A stretch of DNA of 10,275 bases from Rhodospirillaceae bacterium UBA4479 (GTDB lineage: Bacteria; Pseudomonadota; Alphaproteobacteria; Rhodospirillales; Casp-alpha2), in assembly GCA_002389175.1 (NCBI GenBank), contig DGNZ01000024.1, forward strand, positions 1-10,275, given 5' to 3'. The notes beneath the pieces are model-generated. The model ran no database searches. It was not told the origin of the DNA and was given only the letters and a program-made list of their open reading frames with translations. Positions 1-5,549 of this stretch are shown here, in pieces (position 1 is the first letter of the stretch; every line of letters starts with the position of its first letter). A program made the translations under genes and the position numbers.

Positions 1-159
1 AACAATGGGTTTGTTCCGCAAAAATCGCCTCAAATAATACAGTTCTTATGTGTGTTTTGCTCTGCACACTTAAAATTTCACCATCACCGTGTTGAAGGAT
101 AGGACGAAGACTGTGACAGGTTCGGACCTATTGTTGAGCCCATTTTTATGGTGATAAGA
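1..159. other. Left-edge stretch with no convincing gene
   Basis: No supported coding region was seen. A short reading frame enters from the left edge on the plus strand and stops at 35-37 (TAA). It could be the last codons of a gene outside the window, but a dozen codons cannot show this. The rest is AT-rich with stops in all frames. Confidence 0.4.
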
Positions 160-266
160 CTGGGTCCCGGCTTTCACCGGGATGACAAATAAAGAAGATA
201 AGAGACGTAACAACATTCTTCCTAAAATTTAAAACCATTGTCATCCCGGCGAAAGCCGGGACCCAG
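160..266. repeat. Inverted pair of alphaproteobacterial palindromic repeats
   Basis: Two 29-bp arms, 160-188 and 238-266, are reverse complements with a single mismatch, separated by 49 bp of AT-rich DNA. Each arm is itself a hairpin. The right arm has TCCCGGC and GCCGGGA around a GAAA loop. The left arm has TCCCGG and CCGGGA around CTTTCA. This GTCATCCCGG...CCGGGACCCAG type of sequence is a well-known dispersed intergenic repeat in alphaproteobacteria. The head-to-head arrangement could make a large cruciform, a REP-like pair or a MITE-like unit. No flanking target-site duplication was recognised and no transposase is nearby. The transcript could fold into a long stem, but there is no T-tract that would make it a classical terminator. 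Confidence 0.85.
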
Positions 267-327
267 AATTCCATTAAAGACCTAGGTTCATAGTATCTCA
301 CTCTCGACAACGCGCATCCCTTTGGGC

Positions 328-750
328 ATGTTTTTGGGCATGTCCGGCCAAGCCAAACAAAAACAGAAATTTGCCGTCAGAGACGATAACCTGCGGCTGA
401 TCTTCTCCGAGACCGAACTCAAAATTCTTGATGAAAAGCGAGCCGACGCCTTCGCCGGTTTCTACGCCATTGCCGGGGTGATCGCCTGCACTGGCTTCAT
501 TGCGCTGTATTTCTTCGCCTCCCCGATCCCCGCAAAACTCGAAGGGACAAGTTTTCAGGTGATCAGCGTCGGTTTGGGGCTTGTGGGATTCTTGGGGGCG
601 CTGATTACGCTGGTGTCGCCCATCATCATGATCGGTTTATTGGTCGAGTTACGAAAAGCCGCCAAGGCAAAAGCCAGCCTTATCGATTTGCTGATGCGCT
701 ATAAGCGGCCCATCCCGGACATAACGAAAAGCAGCAGTAAAGGGTTCTAG
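328..750 (+). CDS. Small two-helix inner-membrane protein, unknown function
   Basis: A 140-aa protein whose family I do not recognise. It has a charged cytoplasmic-looking N-terminus rich in Lys and Gln (about residues 8-40), a first hydrophobic helix at about 42-64, a second long hydrophobic stretch at about 78-106, and a basic C-terminal tail. The most likely topology is a hairpin with both ends inside. The start is uncertain: TTG at 322, ATG at 328 and ATG at 340 are all in frame, and none has a clear Shine-Dalgarno sequence. The start region is a tandem copy (TTTGGGCATGT at 321-331 and again at 333-343), which duplicated the ATG. The stop codon overlaps the stop of the convergent gene on the shared tetramer CTAG (747-750). 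Coding status rests on an uninterrupted frame with a plausible membrane-protein composition. Confidence 0.65.
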   Translation: MFLGMSGQAKQKQKFAVRDDNLRLIFSETELKILDEKRADAFAGFYAIAGVIACTGFIALYFFASPIPAKLEGTSFQVISVGLGLVGFLGALITLVSPIIMIGLLVELRKAAKAKASLIDLLMRYKRPIPDITKSSSKGF

Positions 751-1142
751 CGCCGCGGCGGTAATTTGACCGTGAACGTGCGCTCCCCTGCGCCATGGAC
801 ATTGTCAGAGCCGCGGATGATCACTTCGGTCACACCAAGCGGCACTTCGACACGGGCTAAACTCCGGGTGAACGGTTGCTCGTCCACATGCGGGTGGAAA
901 AGCGTCCTGGTCCCGATAACGGCGCCCTGGGGCGTTAGGACTTCCCACTTGTTTGCATAATGGCTCCATCCCTCGTCACGATGCGACAACGTCGCACTAA
1001 AGGAATACGTGCCGTCGGCATTGGCCGTCGCCGTGGCATCTAAAACCGATGTCTGCTCGGCGACCACAGGCGTCGTGACCGAAGCCAGTGAACCAATCAC
1101 TAGACCAGCCAGAACAGAACTTCTCAGAATATGTGACCGCAT
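747..1142 (-). CDS. Secreted His-rich small protein of unknown function
   Basis: A 131-aa protein with a clear Sec signal peptide: basic N-terminus, hydrophobic core, likely cleavage after Val-Val-Ala at residue 28. The mature part of about 103 residues looks all-beta (alternating polar and hydrophobic strands, ending in a TFTVKLP strand). It has conserved-looking His and Trp positions: H54, W59, H61, W66, the HPH motif at 83-85, and H116. It resembles an uncharacterised alphaproteobacterial periplasmic family that I recognise only by its general pattern (HYANKWEV, then HPHVDEQPFTRSL). The His cluster suggests metal binding, but that is inference. The start is well supported: AGGAGGG (1149-1155 on the plus strand) lies 6 nt upstream of the ATG. 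It faces the 31-aa gene across the divergent region 1143-1329, so the GTTC array there could affect it too, although the array is nearer the other gene. Confidence 0.8.
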   Translation of the reverse strand: MRSHILRSSVLAGLVIGSLASVTTPVVAEQTSVLDATATANADGTYSFSATLSHRDEGWSHYANKWEVLTPQGAVIGTRTLFHPHVDEQPFTRSLARVEVPLGVTEVIIRGSDNVHGAGERTFTVKLPPRR

Positions 1143-1220
1143 TGGTCACCCTCCTCTTTTAACGTCAGGGTCAGGGTGATCAATCGCCCCAGGAATTTCA
1201 AGAAAAGATCATTTCAAGGC

Positions 1221-1249
1221 TTGATATTTCTATTTTGTTCTATTAATGT
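1221..1249 (+). promoter_or_regulatory. Candidate promoter for the 31-aa gene, overlapped by LexA-type half-sites
   Basis: TTGATA (1221-1226) matches five of six positions of a sigma-70 -35 element. At 17-bp spacing it is followed by TAATGT (1244-1249), a poor -10. The two GTTC half-sites at 1237-1240 and 1248-1251 lie within or against this promoter, where a bound repressor would block RNA polymerase. The leader would be about 70-75 nt. The assignment is tentative because the -10 element is weak. Confidence 0.4.
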
Positions 1250-1264
1250 TCTAATAATGTTCTA
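1236..1264. promoter_or_regulatory. Triple GTTC array, probable LexA (SOS) operators
   Basis: TGTTCTA occurs three times, at 1236-1242, 1247-1253 and 1258-1264, with an exact period of 11 bp. This gives two overlapping copies of GTTC-N7-GTTC (1237-1251 and 1248-1262), which is the published LexA recognition motif of alphaproteobacteria. A degenerate fourth TTCTA lies at 1228-1232. The array is 66-94 bp upstream of the 31-aa gene and 94-122 bp upstream of the divergent secreted-protein gene. An OmpR/PhoB-family site (7-bp motif plus 4-bp AT-rich spacer, repeated) is an alternative reading. The exact GTTC-N7-GTTC match makes LexA the first choice. Confidence 0.65.
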
Positions 1265-1329
1265 TTTTGAGCACGCAAACAAGCAATACCTGAGCACCGA
1301 AGTGCGATAACAAACTGGGAGACGAAATC

Positions 1330-1425
1330 ATGAATACCTGGACCAACGCTGGACGTTTTTTGAGTGAGTTTCTAGCCCTAGGCACGCTGTTCGCGTCCGC
1401 CTATGTCAGCATGATGCTGATCTAG
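1330..1425 (+). CDS. 31-aa single-helix membrane peptide, putative SOS-induced (SidA/TisB-like architecture)
   Basis: This is a complete small gene that is easily missed. ATG at 1330 is preceded by GGGAG (1317-1321) at 8-nt spacing, and the frame stops at TAG 1423-1425. The peptide has a short polar N-terminus (M-N-T-W-T-N) and R9 and E13 on an amphipathic start. A hydrophobic helix then runs from about residue 14 to the C-terminal Ile31, so the chain ends in or just beyond the membrane, probably N-in. Upstream is the triple GTTC array. Known SOS-controlled membrane micropeptides of nearly the same size are Caulobacter SidA (29 aa, inhibits division through FtsW) and E. coli TisB (29 aa, depolarising toxin). 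I cannot claim sequence homology to either; the parallel is size, topology and operator. The stop overlaps that of the convergent yciA on CTAG (1422-1425). Against it: a 31-codon frame can arise by chance. Confidence 0.62.
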   Translation: MNTWTNAGRFLSEFLALGTLFASAYVSMMLI

Positions 1426-1844
1426 TCATCTTTTGACAGAGGTTCGACTTGGCGTTTGTTGCCGTCAGCATCGATGGCAACAAACGTAAAAGTACCCTCT
1501 GTCACCTTGATGCGGTTCTCGGTGCGACGACCGCGCAGCACCCAAGCTTGTATCAAGACGGTGATGGATGTCTTGCCGGTCCGCAGCACATCTGCGTAGC
1601 AGCAAACAACGTCACCGACGTTGATTGGGCGATGAAATGTAAAACCATCCACAGCCACAGTGGCAACCCGCCCGTCGGCCACATTCCAAGCAGCAATCCC
1701 ACCTGCGATATCCATTTGCGACATGACCCAGCCACCAAAGATGTCCCCGGATGGGTTAGTATCGGCAGGCATGGCTAACGTCCGAAGAGAGAGTTCTCCG
1801 CGCGGCACTTCGACAGCAGACGCATCAGGGGTATTGGATGGCAT
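1422..1844 (-). CDS. yciA: YciA-type acyl-CoA thioesterase
   Basis: A 140-aa single hotdog-domain protein, close to the usual length for the family. It hydrolyses acyl-CoA thioesters in the cytoplasm to free acid and CoA, usually with broad chain-length range, and is thought to balance CoA pools and membrane lipid supply. The diagnostic segment TLAMPADTNPSGDIFGGW spans residues 22-39 and is followed by MSQMD. Asp45 there is at the position of the catalytic Asp in characterised YciA proteins. VAVDGFTFHRPINVGDVVCCYA follows as the central helix-strand core. The start ATG has AAGGAA (1854-1859 on the plus strand) 9 nt upstream. The first 17 residues are polar and variable. The gene is divergent from parE, with 161 bp between starts, and converges on the 31-aa gene with overlapping stops. 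The family assignment is firm; the physiological substrate is not known. Confidence 0.93.
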   Translation of the reverse strand: MPSNTPDASAVEVPRGELSLRTLAMPADTNPSGDIFGGWVMSQMDIAGGIAAWNVADGRVATVAVDGFTFHRPINVGDVVCCYADVLRTGKTSITVLIQAWVLRGRRTENRIKVTEGTFTFVAIDADGNKRQVEPLSKDD

Positions 1845-1919
1845 TTATTTTAATTCCTTCATCATAATGTAAGGCGGAATATACAAGATATGGGTGCCTA
1901 ATAAAGCATCAGATACCTT

Positions 1920-1934
1920 ATCATCCTTGATGAT
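1920..1934. promoter_or_regulatory. Short dyad in the yciA-parE divergent region
   Basis: ATCATC and GATGAT are perfect 6-bp arms around CTT. The dyad overlaps a possible -35 element, TTGATG (1927-1932), reading towards parE. It may be an operator or chance. No convincing -10 follows at standard spacing, although TATAAG occurs at 1964-1969. Confidence 0.2.
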
Positions 1935-2005
1935 GGGTCATGTGAAAGAGTAATCTGCAGCCATATAAGCGATTCCGACACGATTTAATGGGGTAGCGGA
2001 GACCG

Positions 2006-4087
2006 ATGGAGCGAAGTGACGACATGAACGATTTGTTTGGTGGCGCAGAAGATACCGCCGCATCCCCTGCTGCCAGCAGTGGAAAGCCCGCCAAGAAAAA
2101 GGCCAGCGCCAAACCGAATACGGGCCGCACCAAGGACAGCTACACCGCCGAGGACATCGAAGTCCTTGAGGGGTTAGAACCTGTTCGCCATCGCCCCGGC
2201 ATGTATATCGGCGGCACCGATGAACGCGCCCTGCATCATTTGGCTGCTGAAATCCTAGATAACTCTATGGACGAGGCCGTCGCCGGTCATGCCAACTGGA
2301 TTGAAATGGATTTGAGCGCCGATTACGTGCTGACCATCCGCGACAATGGCCGTGGTATTCCGATCGATCCGCATCCGAAATTCAAAAACCAATCGGCACT
2401 CGAAGTCATCCTGACGACCTTGCATTCAGGCGGGAAATTCGGCGGCGATGCCTATGCGACATCTGGCGGCCTACACGGCGTCGGCCTGTCCGTGGTGAAC
2501 GCGCTTGCGGATCAACTGACGGTCGAAGTCTGCAAAGACAAAAAGCTATGGACGCAAACCTATTCGCGCGGCAAACCCACCAGCAAGCTGGTCGATGGCG
2601 GCGCAGTTTCTAACCGCCGCGGCACGACGATTTCATTCCTGCCCGACCCGACGATTTTTGGCAAAGCGGCACGGTTCAAGCCAGCCACGCTTTTCCGGAT
2701 GGCCAGGTCCAAGGCTTACTTGTTCCGGGGCGTCGAAATCCGTTGGTCCGTTGATCCAAAAATCATCAAGGCTGACGACGACACCCCAACAGAAGCAAAA
2801 TTGCACTTCCCGGGTGGTCTCGGTGATTACCTAACGTCGGTACTTGCGAAAAGAAAAACCCTGACCGATGCGCCGTTTGCAGGCGACGCGTCGCTCGCCA
2901 ACGACGAAGGCCGAGTCGAATGGGCTGTTGCCTGGCCGATCGACGAAGATGCGTTCTTTAATTCCTATTGTAACACCGTACCGACACCGCTGGGCGGCAC
3001 ACACGAACTGGGCATGCGCGGCGCATTGACCAAGGGGCTCAGGGCGTACGGTGAGTTGGTCAATAACAAGCAAGCATCTAAGCTACAGGCCGAAGACGTG
3101 GTCGGCGGTGCAAACATTATGCTGTCTGTGTTTATTCGCGAGCCGCAATTCCAAGGTCAGACCAAGGACAAACTGTCGACGGTTGATGCCCAGAAATTGG
3201 TCGAAACAGCCGTGCGTGATCACTTTGATCACTGGTTGTCAGCGGCCCCCGAAATGGCGAAGATTCTTTTGGAGTACGCGATTGAGCGCGCCGAATACCG
3301 CCTGAAAAGACGCCAGGACAAACAAACCAAGCGCCAGTCGGCAACCCGGCGATTGCGCCTTCCGGGCAAATTATCGGATTGTTCGCACAACACCAAAGAA
3401 GGCACAGAACTTTTCATCGTCGAGGGTGATAGCGCTGGCGGCTCCGCAAAACAGGGCCGTGATCGTAAATTCCAAGCCATCCTGCCGTTGCGGGGTAAAA
3501 TCTTGAATGTCGCCAGTGCGACGGCGGACAAAATGCGGGCCAATCAGGAACTTACTGATTTGATTGAGGCATTGGGCTGCGGCGTCGGCGACCGATTCAT
3601 GCTGGATGATCTGCGCTACGAGAAAATCATCATTATGACTGATGCGGACGTCGATGGCGCACACATTGCATCCCTATTGATGACGTTCTTTTATCAGGAA
3701 ATGCGTGGCCTGATCGAAAGCGGCAGTCTGTTCTTGGCACTGCCACCGCTCTATCGCATATCCCAAGGCGGCAAGACGATCTTTGCCCGCGATGACGCGC
3801 ACCGCGAAGAACTGATGGAAACCGAATTTAAAGGTCGTGGTAAAATCGATATCTCGCGGTTTAAGGGTCTTGGTGAAATGCCACCGGTCCAGTTAAAAGA
3901 AACCACGATGGCCAAGGCCAACCGGACCCTGATCCGCGTCACCATTCCAGGCAACCACACCGACGATGATAAAATCGAAAGTCGTGAAACGGCGCGTCTG
4001 GTTGATCAGTTGATGGGCAAAAAACCCGAATTGCGCTTTGCATTCATCCAGGAACACGCCCAATTCGTTCAGGAAATAGACGTCTAG
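2006..4087 (+). CDS. parE: DNA topoisomerase IV subunit B (ParE)
   Basis: A 693-aa ATPase subunit of topoisomerase IV, which pairs with ParC (not in this window) to decatenate daughter chromosomes. Domain order: a lysine-rich, Ala/Ser-rich N-terminal tail of about 45 residues; GHKL ATPase with catalytic Glu82 and Mg/ATP-binding Asn86 in EILDNSMDEA, DNGRGIP at 113-119, and the glycine-rich GGLHGVGLSVVNAL lid; a transducer with the QTK loop (GQTKDKLS); TOPRIM with EGDSAGGS (Glu473) and DADVDGAH (Asp546, 548, 550); and a C-terminal ISRFKGLGEM motif. The length of about 690 residues, without the long GyrB insert, favours ParE over GyrB. The start is ambiguous. ATG 2006 has GGAGA only 3-4 nt upstream. 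ATG 2024 (MNDLFGG) looks more like the conserved N-terminus and may be the true start, giving 687 aa. The stop is followed after 14 bp by the convergent regulator gene. Confidence 0.97.
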   Translation: MERSDDMNDLFGGAEDTAASPAASSGKPAKKKASAKPNTGRTKDSYTAEDIEVLEGLEPVRHRPGMYIGGTDERALHHLAAEILDNSMDEAVAGHANWIEMDLSADYVLTIRDNGRGIPIDPHPKFKNQSALEVILTTLHSGGKFGGDAYATSGGLHGVGLSVVNALADQLTVEVCKDKKLWTQTYSRGKPTSKLVDGGAVSNRRGTTISFLPDPTIFGKAARFKPATLFRMARSKAYLFRGVEIRWSVDPKIIKADDDTPTEAKLHFPGGLGDYLTSVLAKRKTLTDAPFAGDASLANDEGRVEWAVAWPIDEDAFFNSYCNTVPTPLGGTHELGMRGALTKGLRAYGELVNNKQASKLQAEDVVGGANIMLSVFIREPQFQGQTKDKLSTVDAQKLVETAVRDHFDHWLSAAPEMAKILLEYAIERAEYRLKRRQDKQTKRQSATRRLRLPGKLSDCSHNTKEGTELFIVEGDSAGGSAKQGRDRKFQAILPLRGKILNVASATADKMRANQELTDLIEALGCGVGDRFMLDDLRYEKIIIMTDADVDGAHIASLLMTFFYQEMRGLIESGSLFLALPPLYRISQGGKTIFARDDAHREELMETEFKGRGKIDISRFKGLGEMPPVQLKETTMAKANRTLIRVTIPGNHTDDDKIESRETARLVDQLMGKKPELRFAFIQEHAQFVQEIDV

Positions 4088-4101
4088 GCAGCGGTTCGCG
4101 C

Positions 4102-4560
4102 CTACCCCCTGCCCGTACGCCCCAGATTTTCTGTCCATACGAATTCCAGGCGCTTCAGCGATTCACCGACCGTGGCGACATCGCTCAGGCCCTCTAGGGC
4201 TGCGCCATAAGCCTCACCCAGCACCTCTTCACCTGCGCGGACAGCTTCAATCGCGCGCTTGGCCTTATCGGTCGGGATCACCGTCACGGAGCGTTTATCG
4301 TGGCGCGTTGGCTTTTGTTTCAGATAACCAAGTTCTGTCAGTTTCCGAATGTTATAGGAAACCTTCGAGCCCAGATAATATCCCCGCTCCACCAAATCAC
4401 GCACTGCGATTTCGTCTTCGCCCACATTGGTCAGCAGCAATGCCTGCACGCCATTCAAATCATGGATGCCGGCACGGGTCAGCTCGGCACGCACAACGTC
4501 CAATAATCGGCGGTGCAGACGCTCAACTAAGTGCGTTAGGTCTCTATAGTCATGGGTCAC
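4102..4560 (-). CDS. MarR-family winged-helix regulator, LdtR-like
   Basis: A 152-aa protein from the GTG start. It resembles the alphaproteobacterial LdtR group of MarR regulators, which control L,D-transpeptidase genes and envelope stress responses in Liberibacter and rhizobia. Diagnostic segments are LTHLVERLHRRLLDVV near the N-terminus, LNGVQALLLTNVGEDE, the recognition helix around YYLGSKVSYNIRKLTELGYL, and a wing with RHDKRSVTVIPTD. The C-terminal helix mediates dimerisation in the family. Start choice: an in-frame ATG at 4608 would add 16 residues but has no good Shine-Dalgarno sequence. The GTG at 4560 has AAGGA 7 nt upstream and begins just before the conserved domain. It is divergent from the FAH gene with 146 bp between, so it may regulate itself or that gene; no L,D-transpeptidase gene is in view. 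The family is firm, the LdtR subgroup likely. Confidence 0.85.
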   Translation of the reverse strand: MTHDYRDLTHLVERLHRRLLDVVRAELTRAGIHDLNGVQALLLTNVGEDEIAVRDLVERGYYLGSKVSYNIRKLTELGYLKQKPTRHDKRSVTVIPTDKAKRAIEAVRAGEEVLGEAYGAALEGLSDVATVGESLKRLEFVWTENLGRTGRG

Positions 4561-4613
4561 GGTCACATCCTTGTCATTTTTATGATAAATAGCCCCAGGT
4601 GCGGGCATCTGGA

Positions 4614-4629
4614 TATGATTTCCATCACA
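4614..4629. promoter_or_regulatory. CRP-like palindrome between the MarR and FAH genes
   Basis: TATGA-N6-TCACA (read on the minus strand, TGTGA-N6-TCATA) matches nine of ten conserved positions of the E. coli CRP consensus. It is centred about 61 bp upstream of the GTG of the MarR gene and about 85 bp upstream of the FAH start. Alphaproteobacterial CRP homologues can differ in preference, so this is only a candidate. A cAMP-producing cyclase lies further right in the window. Confidence 0.3.
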
Positions 4630-4706
4630 ACCTGATCACTATGGACGTTGATGCGGCACATGCTTAAGGTCCCATATAACACGGTGAACGTATTGGAGAG
4701 ATGACG

Positions 4707-5549
4707 ATGAAGTTTGTTCGTTTTGGCGAAGTTGGTGCCGAAAAACCTGGTTTGATTGATGATGCCGGACGCATTCGTGATCTCAGCAATCACATCGATG
4801 ATTTGGCCGGAATCTCACTTGATCCAGATCGCTTGGCACGCCTTGGCCAGATCAACATGTCGGCGCTGGAAAACGTCGACCGTGATGTGCGGATCGGTGC
4901 CTGTGTCGGTGATATTCGCCAACTCGTCTGCATCGGCTTGAACTATTCCGATCATGCAGCAGAACTGAATTTACCGACACCCGAAGAACCCGTGATTTTT
5001 ATGAAATCACCCTATTCGATCACCGGGCCGTTCGATGATATCGCACTGCCACCGGGATCGACCAAAACCGATTGGGAAATCGAACTGGCCATCGTTATTG
5101 GCAAAGAAGCCGACAACGTCTCGCGCGCCAGTGCCATGTCGCACGTCGCGGGCTTCACCATTATGAATGATATCTCAGAGCGTGCGTGGCAGCTTGAGGG
5201 CACGGGACAATGGACCAAGGGCAAAAGCTACAAGGGTTTTGCCCCACTGGGTCCGTGGTTGGTGACGCCTGATGAAATCGCCGATGTTCACAATCTGAAA
5301 ATGCGGCTCGATGTGTCGGGTGAGCGGATGCAGGATGGTACGACCAAGACCATGATCTTTGACGTTGGTCATCTGGTGTCATTCGTATCGGAACGTATTT
5401 TGTTAAAAGCGGGCGACATCATTGCGACAGGTACACCACCAGGTGTCGGCACCGGCATGACCCCGCCCAAATTCTTAAAAGCGGGTGATGCGTTTAATTT
5501 CGGGATCGAAGGACTTGGTGAACAACGCCATACCGTTGTTCAGGGTTAG
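4707..5549 (+). CDS. Fumarylacetoacetate hydrolase (FAH) family enzyme
   Basis: A 280-aa cytoplasmic metal-dependent enzyme of the FAH superfamily. Members hydrolyse, isomerise or decarboxylate beta-keto or 2-oxo acids, and similar sequences are often named ureidoglycolate lyase or hydroxyhepta-dienedioate isomerase. An N-terminal domain of about 65 residues is followed by the catalytic mixed-beta-roll. LVCIGLNYSDHAAE starts the core. DWEIELAIVIG carries metal ligands Glu124 and Glu126, NDIS carries Asp155, KSYKGFAPLGPW forms the substrate loop, and GTPPGVGTGMTPP lies near 242. Start: GGAGAG (4695-4700) is ideal for the ATG at 4707 (MKFVRFG) and too close for the ATG at 4701. A possible -10 TATAAC is at 4675-4680. 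The gene converges on hydroxypyruvate isomerase with a 4-bp stop overlap, suggesting but not proving related work on C2-C3 oxo acids. The exact substrate cannot be read from sequence. Confidence 0.92.
   Translation: MKFVRFGEVGAEKPGLIDDAGRIRDLSNHIDDLAGISLDPDRLARLGQINMSALENVDRDVRIGACVGDIRQLVCIGLNYSDHAAELNLPTPEEPVIFMKSPYSITGPFDDIALPPGSTKTDWEIELAIVIGKEADNVSRASAMSHVAGFTIMNDISERAWQLEGTGQWTKGKSYKGFAPLGPWLVTPDEIADVHNLKMRLDVSGERMQDGTTKTMIFDVGHLVSFVSERILLKAGDIIATGTPPGVGTGMTPPKFLKAGDAFNFGIEGLGEQRHTVVQG

Noticed and set aside
160..266. CRISPR repeats or an intrinsic terminator
   Set aside because: There are only two copies, in inverted orientation, with no series of spacers and no cas genes; there is no T-run after either hairpin.
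1236..1264. OmpR/PhoB-family direct-repeat site
   Set aside because: The 7+4 bp tandem architecture fits, but the specific bases do not match the PhoB box, whereas GTTC-N7-GTTC is an exact match to the alphaproteobacterial LexA motif. It is kept only as the alternative.
1294..1305. GCAC-CGAA-GTGC hairpin in the leader of the 31-aa gene
   Set aside because: A 4-bp stem is too weak and too likely by chance to be called an RNA element.
1449..1778. Plus-strand open frame opposite yciA, about 109 codons
   Set aside because: It is antisense to a well-supported hotdog thioesterase gene, and its translation shows no recognisable domain.
4086..4103. Possible bidirectional terminator hairpin between parE and the MarR gene (AGGC...GCCT with an inner GC stem)
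   Set aside because: The stem is short with a bulge and overlaps both stop codons, and neither strand has a following T-tract, so it was not called a terminator.
4561..4608. Use of ATG 4608 as start of the MarR-type gene
   Set aside because: The 16 extra residues lie before the conserved domain and the ATG lacks a good ribosome binding site, while GTG 4560 has AAGGA at 7-nt spacing. The ATG remains possible.
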